Positions 1-5,746 of a stretch of DNA of 7,563 nt are shown here, one piece after another. Positions within the stretch are counted from its first letter, which is position 1, and the number at the start of each line of letters is the position of its first letter. Source of the stretch: Campylobacterales bacterium (lineage in GTDB: Bacteria; Campylobacterota; Campylobacteria; Campylobacterales; Hydrogenimonadaceae); NCBI GenBank assembly GCA_026986055.1, contig JALSPH010000238.1, positions 1 to 7,563 of the forward strand. The letters are read 5' to 3'. The notes beneath the pieces are model-generated. The model had not been told where the DNA came from. It was given only the letters and a program-made list of their open reading frames with translations, and did not search any database. The translations under genes were made by a program, and so were the position numbers.

Positions 1-142
1 CCTCGCCTCTTTTACCGTGGCAATGTATACAGCCTATGCCTCTGGGGTTGTTGTAGAGCATCTGCCCATACTCGCCCTCGGTTATGAACGACTCGTCGGC
101 AAAAAGCGCAGAAATCAAAAATAGAGGTAGAATGTACTTCAC
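1..142 (-). CDS. Exported c-type cytochrome, 5' part only (cut by window edge)
   Basis: Read on the minus strand, a GTG start at 142-140 opens 47 codons that run off the window. The N-terminus is a short Sec signal peptide: V/M-K, then a hydrophobic run (residues 3-14, YILPLFLISALF), with likely cleavage after Ala15 (LFA|DES). The mature part has G-I-G-C-I-H-C-H-G at residues 35-43, that is a CxxCH haem c attachment motif (Cys38, Cys41, His42). This supports a periplasmic cytochrome c, probably a small electron carrier, but total length and further haem sites are outside the window. An AAGGCGG-like Shine-Dalgarno lies directly upstream on the minus strand (about 146-153), which supports the GTG start. 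The gene is divergent from folD. The product class is well supported; the exact family is not determinable. Confidence 0.75.
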   Translation of the reverse strand, partial: MKYILPLFLISALFADESFITEGEYGQMLYNNPRGIGCIHCHGKRGE

Positions 143-204
143 TTACCGCCTTTTAATCAACTTTTAGGTAATATTCTACCCAATATTGTCATAAGGACAG
201 ATAG
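143..204. promoter_or_regulatory. Divergent intergenic region between cytochrome and folD genes
   Basis: This 62-bp AT-rich spacer must carry the start signals for both directions. On the minus strand TAGAAT (reverse complement of 173-178) is a good -10 match for the cytochrome gene. On the plus strand the TAATATTCT segment (169-177) is a possible -10 for folD, but I see no convincing -35, which is normal for Campylobacterota vegetative promoters. A folD ribosome-binding site AAGGA sits at 193-197, 7 nt before the ATG. The -10 calls are pattern matches only; the two candidates share the same bases, so both promoters may compete. Confidence 0.4.
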
Positions 205-1053
205 ATGCAGATTATCGACGGCAAAAAACTTGCTGCTCAAATTCGTACGCAGGTAGCCAAAGAGGTTGAGACACTAAAGATAGAGCGAAATATCACACCG
301 GGGCTTGCAGTGATACTGGTAGGCGACGACCCGGCAAGCCACGCATACGTCAAGATGAAAGCCAAAGCCTGCAAAGAGGCCGGAATCTACTCCATTACCC
401 ACGAAATGCCCTCTTCCATAAGCCAAAGCGAGATAGAAGAGACTATACTGATGATGAACAAAAACCCAAATATCGACGGTATACTGGTTCAGCTACCGCT
501 CCCTGAGCATATAGATACGACAAGAATTCTGGAACTCATCGATCCGAACAAAGATGTAGACGGCTTTCACCCATACAACTTCGGCAGACTCATGACCGGG
601 CTTGATTCGTTCGTTCCCTGCACTCCGCTCGGAGTTATGAAGATGCTTGAGAGTTACGGCATAGACCCGAAAGGTAAAGATGCCTGCATCGTCGGTGCCA
701 GCAACATAGTGGGCAAGCCGATGGCGGCACTCCTGCTGAACGCTTTCGCTACCGTAGATGTATGCCACATCTACACGAAAGATCTCGCTTCACACACAAA
801 AAGAGCCGATATTCTCGTAGTCGGCGTCGGTAAAGCGGGACTCATAACCGAAGATATGGTAAAAGATGGAGCCGTAGTCATAGATATAGGCATCAACAGG
901 CTCGAAGACGGAACTCTCACCGGTGATGTCGACTACGAGAATGTCGCGCCCAAGTGCAGCTACATCACCCCCGTACCGGGAGGCGTAGGCCCGATGACTA
1001 TAGCGATGCTTCTTGACAATACGATAAAAGCGGCCAAAAGGCGCGCCTCATGA
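205..1053 (+). CDS. folD: Bifunctional methylenetetrahydrofolate dehydrogenase / methenyltetrahydrofolate cyclohydrolase FolD
   Basis: FolD interconverts 5,10-methylene-, methenyl- and 10-formyl-tetrahydrofolate in the cytosol using NADP, supplying one-carbon units for purine and formyl-Met synthesis. The 282-aa protein has the usual family length. Visible signatures are Y48-V-K-M-K52 (catalytic Tyr and Lys), G-I-L-V-Q96-L-P-L-P, D-V-D119-G-F (folate-binding Asp), P-C-T-P at 138-141, the NADP-binding loop G164-A-S-N-I-V-G-K-P172, and the C-terminal T-P-V-P-G-G-V-G-P-M-T (255-265). The loop has Ala where many bacteria have Arg (GRSxxVGxP); Helicobacter FolD as I recall it also has GASN, so I take this as lineage-typical. 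The ATG is 7 nt after AAGGA. The stop overlaps the lepB start (ATGA). Identification is very secure. Confidence 0.97.
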   Translation: MQIIDGKKLAAQIRTQVAKEVETLKIERNITPGLAVILVGDDPASHAYVKMKAKACKEAGIYSITHEMPSSISQSEIEETILMMNKNPNIDGILVQLPLPEHIDTTRILELIDPNKDVDGFHPYNFGRLMTGLDSFVPCTPLGVMKMLESYGIDPKGKDACIVGASNIVGKPMAALLLNAFATVDVCHIYTKDLASHTKRADILVVGVGKAGLITEDMVKDGAVVIDIGINRLEDGTLTGDVDYENVAPKCSYITPVPGGVGPMTIAMLLDNTIKAAKRRAS

Positions 1054-1865
1054 GTACAAACCAAGAGACTTTGGAAAATGAAGATCTAAATAGAAAAAAA
1101 CCGCACTGGCTCATTCGCCTCTACCACTTTTCAAACACCTGGACCGGCACGGTCATAATCGTCCTTATGGTCATCTTCTTCGTAGCCCAGGCTTTCGTCA
1201 TCCCAAGCGGCTCCATGAAGAATACGCTTCTGATCGGAGACCACCTCTTCGTCAAAAAGTTCGCATACGGAGTACCGGTACCTCACATTCCGTGGATAGA
1301 GGTGCCGGTATGGTTCGATAGCGACGGCGACGGCCATATAATAGATGCGAAAGGGCCCAAACGCGGAGATATAGTGATCTTCAGATATCCGAGAAACGAA
1401 AAGATCCATTACGTCAAAAGGTGTGTCGCAGTCGGTGGAGACATACTCTTTATACACAACAAATCTCTATACCTCAGACCACATGAAGGGGACGACTACA
1501 TAGTAGCCAACTACCCGAAAGAGAAGATAGTAGAAATAGAGGGTGCACTCTTTGTAAAAGATCCGTATCGTGACGAGTTCCCCGGCATCCACAACGACCC
1601 CAACGTAAGAATGGACGGCCTTCAGCCTCTGGAGATATTCGAGTTCGGTCCGATACGGGTAGAGGAGAACCACTGGTTCATGATGGGTGACAACCGCGAC
1701 CACTCCAATGACAGCCGATTTTGGGGAACCGTTCCATACAGGCTCATAGTCGGCAAGCCCTGGTTCATATATTTCAGCTGGGATGAAAACTACCTTATAA
1801 GGTGGGATAGAATAGGCAGAAACATAGAGACTCTGGAGAGAGAAAAGCCGCGCTATGTGGAGTGA
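1050..1865 (+). CDS. lepB: Signal peptidase I
   Basis: LepB cleaves Sec and Tat signal peptides on the outer face of the cytoplasmic membrane. The 271-aa protein has a short cytosolic N-terminus, one clear transmembrane segment (about residues 33-51), then the periplasmic catalytic domain. The Ser-Lys dyad is visible: S53-G-S55-M-K-N-T-L with nucleophile Ser55, and Y121-V-K123-R with general base Lys123. Other S26 boxes are R-G-D-I-V-I-F at 105-111, V-G-G-D at 128-131 and G213-D-N-R-D-H-S-N-D-S-R-F-W-G at 213-226. A D-x-D-x-D-G stretch at residues 90-95 is an insertion resembling a calcium loop. It overlaps folD by 4 nt (ATGA) and the next gene by 11 nt, so translation is probably coupled. 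An AAAAGG at 1036-1041 may serve as its ribosome-binding site. Identification is secure. Confidence 0.96.
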   Translation: MSTNQETLENEDLNRKKPHWLIRLYHFSNTWTGTVIIVLMVIFFVAQAFVIPSGSMKNTLLIGDHLFVKKFAYGVPVPHIPWIEVPVWFDSDGDGHIIDAKGPKRGDIVIFRYPRNEKIHYVKRCVAVGGDILFIHNKSLYLRPHEGDDYIVANYPKEKIVEIEGALFVKDPYRDEFPGIHNDPNVRMDGLQPLEIFEFGPIRVEENHWFMMGDNRDHSNDSRFWGTVPYRLIVGKPWFIYFSWDENYLIRWDRIGRNIETLEREKPRYVE

Positions 1866-2505
1866 GATCGATATTTTAAAAATAGCTGCGATCATACTCT
1901 CCTTGATGGTTGCGATTATAGGCCATGAGATCATGCACGGATATGTGGCCTACAGATATGGCGACGATACGGCAAAAGATGCCGGAAGGCTCAGCATAAA
2001 CCCCATAGTGCATGTCGACCCGATAGGTACGATAGTGGTGCCGCTTCTTCTTTATATAAGCGGAGCCCCCTTTCTTTTCGGATGGGCCAAACCGGTTCCG
2101 GTAAATATTAGAACCGTCATCTACAACGGCGGCTATAAAGCGGCCGTAGCGGTGGCGCTCGCAGGTGTCAGCTACAACTTCCTGCTCGCCGTGGCTGCAT
2201 CTTTGGTTCTTGGTTTTTTCACCCAGCCAAACTCCCTTTTTGAAGCCTTCATAGGGCTCTTTTTGATGTACAGCGTCATCTATAACGTCGTTCTGGGAGT
2301 CTTCAACCTCTGGCCCTTTCCGCCGCTTGACGGTGCGAACGCTCTCAGGTACATCTCCATGCAGTTTAGATGGCAGCCTGTAATCGACCTTTTGAACAAA
2401 ATCGAACCGATAGGAATGATACTGCTGATAATCGTCATAGCGACACCTCTTAGCCAGTGGTTTTTCATGCCTGCAATGTGGATGATAGACCTTTTGTTGC
2501 GTTGA
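1855..2505 (+). CDS. Site-2-type intramembrane zinc metalloprotease (peptidase M50 family)
   Basis: This is a 216-aa polytopic membrane protein of the compact S2P/M50 type. The zinc motif H24-E25-I-M-H28 lies in the first transmembrane segment (about 8-30), and the third ligand is Asp159 in N151-L-W-P-F-P-P-L-D159-G. Together they define the active site within the membrane. Further hydrophobic segments lie around 56-70, 97-122, 132-153 and 185-206. There is no PDZ or CBS domain, so it belongs with the short Rhizobium/Sulfurimonas-like M50 proteins, not RseP. The usual A-G-P-x-x-N motif reads A103-G-V-S-Y-N here. The substrate is unknown; overlap with lepB by 11 nt suggests coordinated synthesis of two membrane proteases. 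No strong SD is near the ATG (GGAGAGAG is about 13 nt upstream), consistent with translational coupling. Confidence 0.9.
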   Translation: MWSEIDILKIAAIILSLMVAIIGHEIMHGYVAYRYGDDTAKDAGRLSINPIVHVDPIGTIVVPLLLYISGAPFLFGWAKPVPVNIRTVIYNGGYKAAVAVALAGVSYNFLLAVAASLVLGFFTQPNSLFEAFIGLFLMYSVIYNVVLGVFNLWPFPPLDGANALRYISMQFRWQPVIDLLNKIEPIGMILLIIVIATPLSQWFFMPAMWMIDLLLR

Positions 2506-2580
2506 TGTTTAGGTTGTATCTCTTTTTGAGTTCTGTTGAAGTATAATTGATGCAATAACTTTTCAAGACAAAGGATAAAG
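2506..2580 (+). promoter_or_regulatory. Promoter and ribosome-binding site for the rpiB-pepA unit
   Basis: The 75-bp gap between the protease gene and rpiB contains a perfect TATAAT at 2542-2547 preceded by a T-rich block (2523-2527). No canonical -35 at 17 bp is present, as is common for sigma-70-type promoters in Campylobacterota. A start site around 2553-2556 would leave a leader of about 25-28 nt ending in AAGGA (2571-2575), 5 nt from the ATG. I see no terminator hairpin in this gap, so read-through from folD-lepB is also possible. Confidence 0.6.
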
Positions 2581-3024
2581 ATGAAATTCTATATCGGCAG
2601 CGACCACGCCGGTTTTGCGGTAAAGGGTCTTGTTATTGAGATGCTTGAAAAAAGGGGGCACGAAGTTATCGACCTCGGCCCTGAGAGTTCAGATAGGGTA
2701 GACTACCCCGACTATGCCGAAAAAGTCTCAAGAGCCGTCGTATCGGATGCAGGCTCTTTCGGTATTCTCATATGCGGTACCGGTATAGGTATGAGCATAG
2801 CCGCAAACAAAATCGACGGCATCAGAGCCGCCCACTGCCACGACTACTACACGGCTCAGATGGCGCGAGCCCACAACGACGCAAACATACTCTGCTTCGG
2901 CGAAAGGGTCTCGGGCCCCGGCGTCATAGAGTCGATGATAGATGCCTTCTGCTCCACGGAGTTCGAAGGGGGCAGACACGCCGGCCGGGTCGAGAAGATC
3001 ATGGCGATTCAAAAGAGTCACTGA
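2581..3024 (+). CDS. rpiB: Ribose-5-phosphate isomerase B
   Basis: RpiB interconverts ribulose 5-phosphate and ribose 5-phosphate in the cytosolic non-oxidative pentose phosphate pathway, which feeds PRPP and nucleotide synthesis. The 147-aa length is typical for the RpiB/LacAB family. Visible motifs are G6-S-D8-H9-A-G-F near the N-terminus, the catalytic Cys65 followed by the anion-hole loop G66-T-G-I-G70, S-I-A-A-N-K at 72-77, A-H98-N-D-A-N-I-L at 97-104, and the phosphate-binding G-G-R132-H133-A-G-R136. It is the first gene after the TATAAT promoter, and its stop shares one base with the next start (TGATG). Two further paralogous possibilities (LacA/LacB, allose-6-P isomerase) are less likely given the setting next to apt. 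Confidence 0.95.
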   Translation: MKFYIGSDHAGFAVKGLVIEMLEKRGHEVIDLGPESSDRVDYPDYAEKVSRAVVSDAGSFGILICGTGIGMSIAANKIDGIRAAHCHDYYTAQMARAHNDANILCFGERVSGPGVIESMIDAFCSTEFEGGRHAGRVEKIMAIQKSH

Positions 3025-3356
3025 TGTTTTGGGAGTGGTCTATCGTAACCGTCTCTTTGGTGCTTGTCGTAATTTTGCTCATAAAGATGTTCTACTTCCA
3101 AAATCTGACGATAAAAGAGCAGAAAAACAACGACGTCATGAAACTGACGCTGAAAGAGGCGGAGGTTCTTATCAGAAAGTATCAGATCCAGCTCCAAAGA
3201 GCTCTTGGGAACATAGACATCCTTAACGACCAGATGAACAAACTTCGCAGAGAGATAAAGACGGTCAAACAGAGAAACAGTCAGTACCGTATAGAGAACG
3301 AGAAGCTCAGAAGCAGGATCAAAGATCTTGAATCCCGCATAGAAGCACTACTGTAA
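3024..3356 (+). CDS. Membrane-anchored coiled-coil protein of unknown function
   Basis: The 110-aa product starts at the ATG that overlaps the rpiB stop (TGATG at 3022-3026); a longer in-frame opening upstream only shadows rpiB and is not used. Residues 5-24 are one hydrophobic transmembrane segment after M-F-W-E-W, followed by Lys21 and a charged linker, so the positive-inside rule places the long C-terminal part in the cytoplasm. Residues about 30-110 are almost entirely helical and charged, with heptad-like Leu/Ile spacing (for example I66-L67, L74, I78, I90, L95, I99, L102, I106), ending in R-I-E-A-L-L. The central block [19 protein letters not shown] (45-63) is unusually regular. I do not recognise a named family; from memory, similar short proteins lie between rpiB and apt in related bacteria. 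A scaffold or divisome/septum-type role is possible, but nothing here proves it. Confidence 0.88.
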   Translation: MFWEWSIVTVSLVLVVILLIKMFYFQNLTIKEQKNNDVMKLTLKEAEVLIRKYQIQLQRALGNIDILNDQMNKLRREIKTVKQRNSQYRIENEKLRSRIKDLESRIEALL

Positions 3357-3367
3357 CGAGGAATGGA

Positions 3368-3919
3368 ATGAAAGTTTTAAGCGATAGCCAAAAAAATCTA
3401 CTGATGGAGTCGATAAGAGACGTTCCGGACTTTCCAAAACCGGGAATTCTTTTCAAAGATATAACGACTCTGCTCAACAACCCGCAAGCCTACAGCCTCC
3501 TTATGGAGCATCTTGCAAGCAGATACGACTCATACGAACTCGACTACATAGCCGGCATAGAGAGCCGGGGCTTCATTTTCGGTGCGGCTCTTGCGGCGAA
3601 GCTTGGAATCGGTTTCGTTCCGGTCCGCAAGAAAGGTAAGCTCCCCTCTGCAACTATAGCCGAAAAGTACGCTTTGGAGTACGGTTTCGATGAAGTGGAG
3701 ATCCATATAGACGCATTCAACGGCAAAAAGGGTGCTAAAGTCCTGCTTATAGACGATCTTATAGCTACCGGAGGCACGGCGGCGGCGGCGGCGAAACTGA
3801 TCAAAGATGCCGAGGCGGAGTGTGTCGAAGCCTGTTTCATCATAAACCTGAAGTTTCTTGACGGGGAAGCCAAACTTAATGAGCTTGCACCATGCTACAG
3901 TGTACTGGAGGTAGTTTGA
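3368..3919 (+). CDS. apt: Adenine phosphoribosyltransferase
   Basis: Apt salvages adenine: adenine + PRPP gives AMP + pyrophosphate, in the cytosol. The 183-aa protein matches family length. Key parts are F22[11 protein letters not shown]33 (Apt-specific adenine site region), G63-I-E-S-R-G-F-I-F-G72, V-R-K-K-G-K-L-P at 86-93 (flexible loop region), and the PRPP-binding signature L-L-I-D129-D130-L-I-A-T-G-G-T137. Directly after it are five alanines (138-142), all coded GCG. GAGGA at 3358-3362 is a good SD 5 nt from the chosen ATG; an ATG at 3363 hits a stop at once and is not a start. The gene lies 11 nt after the coiled-coil gene and overlaps trpB by one base. RpiB upstream provides the precursor of its co-substrate PRPP. 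Confidence 0.96.
   Translation: MKVLSDSQKNLLMESIRDVPDFPKPGILFKDITTLLNNPQAYSLLMEHLASRYDSYELDYIAGIESRGFIFGAALAAKLGIGFVPVRKKGKLPSATIAEKYALEYGFDEVEIHIDAFNGKKGAKVLLIDDLIATGGTAAAAAKLIKDAEAECVEACFIINLKFLDGEAKLNELAPCYSVLEVV
3777..3793 (+). repeat. Short CGG trinucleotide repeat inside apt
   Basis: A run of five CGG units plus CG encodes Thr-Ala5 immediately behind the PRPP loop of Apt. Since the unit is 3 bp, slippage would add or remove alanines without a frameshift. Confidence 0.8.
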
Positions 3920-3921
3920 TG
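3907..3921 (+). promoter_or_regulatory. Ribosome-binding site that decides the trpB start
   Basis: A near-perfect GGAGG at 3907-3911 lies 7 nt before the ATG at 3919. It sits within the last codons of apt, whose stop TGA (3917-3919) shares a base with that ATG. An in-frame ATG at 3892 would add nine residues with no SD and no family support, so 3919 is preferred. Confidence 0.85.
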
Positions 3922-5124
3922 TATATTCCAAAGCCTCTGAAGTTCGACCCCGACGAGCTTGGCCACTTCGGCATCTTCGGTGGCCGCTACGTACCCGAAA
4001 CGCTTATGCCTGTTTTGCAAGAGCTGGATGAGGCGTATGCCAAGATAAGGTTTGACGAAACATTCTGGGAAGAGGCGCACTACTACCTGGAGCACTACGT
4101 AGGCAGACCAAGCCCCCTCTACTACGCCAAGAACATCTCCGACGAGATAGGCGCTACAATATATCTCAAAAGAGAAGATCTCAACCATACGGGTGCCCAC
4201 AAAGTAAACAACACTATTTTGCAAGCACTCATCGCAAAACGGCTCGGAAAAAAGAGAGTCATTGCCGAAACAGGCGCGGGCCAGCATGGAGTAGCCACCG
4301 CTACAGTCGCCGCGCTTTTGGGTCTTGAGTGTGAAATTTTCATGGGTGCGAAAGATGTAGCAAGGCAGGAGCTCAACGTTTTTCGCATGAAGCTTCTCGG
4401 CGCCAAAGTCCATGCGGTAGGGAGCGGCAGCAAAACCCTCAAAGATGCTATGAACGAGGCTATACGCCACTGGGTTACAAACGCCAGAGACACCTTCTAC
4501 ATCATAGGCACCGTAGCGGGTCCCCACCCCTACCCTATGATGGTAAGAGACTTCCAGGCTATCATAGGGTACGAAGCTAAGGCGCAGATACTGAAAGCGC
4601 AAAACAGGATGCCCGACTACGTCATAGCTTGCATTGGCGGCGGCAGCAACGCGATGGGGATCTTCGCACACTTTCTTGAGGAAAAAGAGACTACCTGCAT
4701 AGGCATAGAGGCGGGAGGTCTGGGACTCGATACCGACAAGCACGGCGCAAGTCTCGCCAAAGGCTCCCCGGGCGTACTGCACGGCCAGATGAGCTATCTG
4801 CTTCAAGATGAAGATGGCCAGATACTGGAAGCACACTCAATCTCGGCGGGTCTGGACTACCCGGGTATCGGCCCTGAGCACGCATATTTGAAAGAGATCG
4901 GTGCCGCCGAATACGACTCCATCACCGACGAAGAGGCGCTTGAAGCATTCGTGTGGCTTAGCCAAAAGGAGGGTATCATACCCGCTTTCGAGAGCTCCCA
5001 CGCCATAGCCTACCTTAAAAAGATGGAGCCTGAAAGAGTCAAGAACTCGCTCATCATAGTCAACCTCTCCGGACGGGGCGACAAAGATATGGTCCAGGCA
5101 AAAGATCTGCTCCATTTCGATTGA
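3919..5124 (+). CDS. trpB: Tryptophan synthase beta chain
   Basis: TrpB is the PLP-dependent subunit that joins indole and L-serine to tryptophan, normally in an alpha2-beta2 complex with TrpA. The 401-aa protein (from the ATG at 3919) begins M-Y-I-P-K-P and shows [12 protein letters not shown] (17-28), typical of TrpB1. PLP is bound by Lys95 in H90-T-G-A-H-K95-V-N-N. Glu117 in E-T-G-A-G-Q-H-G is the catalytic acid/base. G240-G-G-S-N-A245 holds the cofactor phosphate, Asp313 in A-G-L-D-Y-P belongs to the COMM/closure region, and Ser384 in N-L-S-G-R-G-D-K-D contacts the pyridine nitrogen. All key residues are present, so it should be active. No trpA or other trp gene lies in the window, so TrpA must come from elsewhere or this is a stand-alone copy. 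Confidence 0.96.
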   Translation: MYIPKPLKFDPDELGHFGIFGGRYVPETLMPVLQELDEAYAKIRFDETFWEEAHYYLEHYVGRPSPLYYAKNISDEIGATIYLKREDLNHTGAHKVNNTILQALIAKRLGKKRVIAETGAGQHGVATATVAALLGLECEIFMGAKDVARQELNVFRMKLLGAKVHAVGSGSKTLKDAMNEAIRHWVTNARDTFYIIGTVAGPHPYPMMVRDFQAIIGYEAKAQILKAQNRMPDYVIACIGGGSNAMGIFAHFLEEKETTCIGIEAGGLGLDTDKHGASLAKGSPGVLHGQMSYLLQDEDGQILEAHSISAGLDYPGIGPEHAYLKEIGAAEYDSITDEEALEAFVWLSQKEGIIPAFESSHAIAYLKKMEPERVKNSLIIVNLSGRGDKDMVQAKDLLHFD

Positions 5125-5134
5125 TTGAGGCGCG

Positions 5135-5746
5135 ATGGAACAGTTTCTCATAGAGGCTCTTCAGCAGTATGGCTACATCATCCTTTTTATATGGAGCGTG
5201 ATGGAGGGTGAGCTTGGGCTCATCATGGCCGGAACTATGGTCCATACAGGACATATGGATATGGGGCTTGCCATCTTCATAGCGGGTCTCGGCGGCTTTA
5301 CAGGAGACCAGATATACTTCTACATAGGACGTTATAACAAGAAGTTCATTCACAAATATCTCCATAAACATAGAAGAAAGTTCGCCATAGCTCACCTGCT
5401 TCTAAAAAAGTATGGATGGCCCATCATCTTCATACAGCGCTACCTATACGGTTTCAGGACCATCATACCTATGAGTATCGGGCTTACAAGATACAGCGCT
5501 AAAAAGTTCGCTTTCATAAATTTTCTAAGTGCCCAGCTTTGGGCTGCTATAACCATAGTTCTGGCATATATATTCGGTGAGCAGATACTCATGGTTCTCG
5601 AGTATGCCAAAGAGCACTGGTATTTTGCAATTCCTATGGCCGGTGCTCTGCTATTTGGCATAACTTACGGTTTCAAACGTATGGAAGATAATATTTTAAA
5701 GAAAAGAGAGGAGAGAAGAGGTGCAAATAGAGTTGACAAAACTTAA
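5135..5746 (+). CDS. DedA family (VTT/SNARE-associated domain) integral membrane protein
   Basis: The 203-aa protein is hydrophobic throughout with about 4-5 membrane segments (roughly 12-35, 42-64, 95-117, 126-150, 162-180). Family marks are the acidic pair E24-G-E26 in the first segment, G54-F-T-G-D58-Q-I-Y-F-Y-I-G-R66, and R102-Y-L-Y-G-F-R108 with the two arginines at the six-residue spacing used by E. coli YqjA/YghB. In that last motif Tyr105 replaces the usual Pro of F-x-P-G-x-R. DedA proteins affect membrane potential and drug resistance, and some members flip undecaprenyl phosphate or phospholipids; which applies here cannot be told. GAGG at 5127-5130 precedes the ATG by 4 nt. The Arg/Glu/Lys-rich tail (183-203) is cytosolic and its last 26 nt overlap pepA. 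Confidence 0.9.
   Translation: MEQFLIEALQQYGYIILFIWSVMEGELGLIMAGTMVHTGHMDMGLAIFIAGLGGFTGDQIYFYIGRYNKKFIHKYLHKHRRKFAIAHLLLKKYGWPIIFIQRYLYGFRTIIPMSIGLTRYSAKKFAFINFLSAQLWAAITIVLAYIFGEQILMVLEYAKEHWYFAIPMAGALLFGITYGFKRMEDNILKKREERRGANRVDKT

Noticed and set aside
1040..1047. GGCGCGCC palindrome at the folD end
   Set aside because: An 8-bp restriction-type palindrome within coding codons; nothing suggests a regulatory role.
1467..1934. Minus-strand open frame of 155 codons opposite lepB and the protease gene
   Set aside because: It covers two real plus-strand genes and looks like a codon-bias shadow with no recognisable domain.
2506..2541. Terminator after the protease gene
   Set aside because: A T-run is present (2523-2527) but no stem precedes it.
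2772..3023. In-frame upstream extension of the coiled-coil gene inside rpiB
   Set aside because: The translation is Arg/His-rich frameshifted rpiB; the TGATG coupling at 3022-3026 gives the natural start.
3892..3918. Earlier ATG for trpB adding nine residues
   Set aside because: There is no SD before it, while GGAGG sits 7 nt before the ATG at 3919; the extra residues are not family-like.
3895..4836. Minus-strand open frame of 313 codons opposite trpB
   Set aside because: It is the antisense shadow of a clearly conserved gene; its translation is Cys/Tyr/Val-rich, matches no family and lacks an SD.
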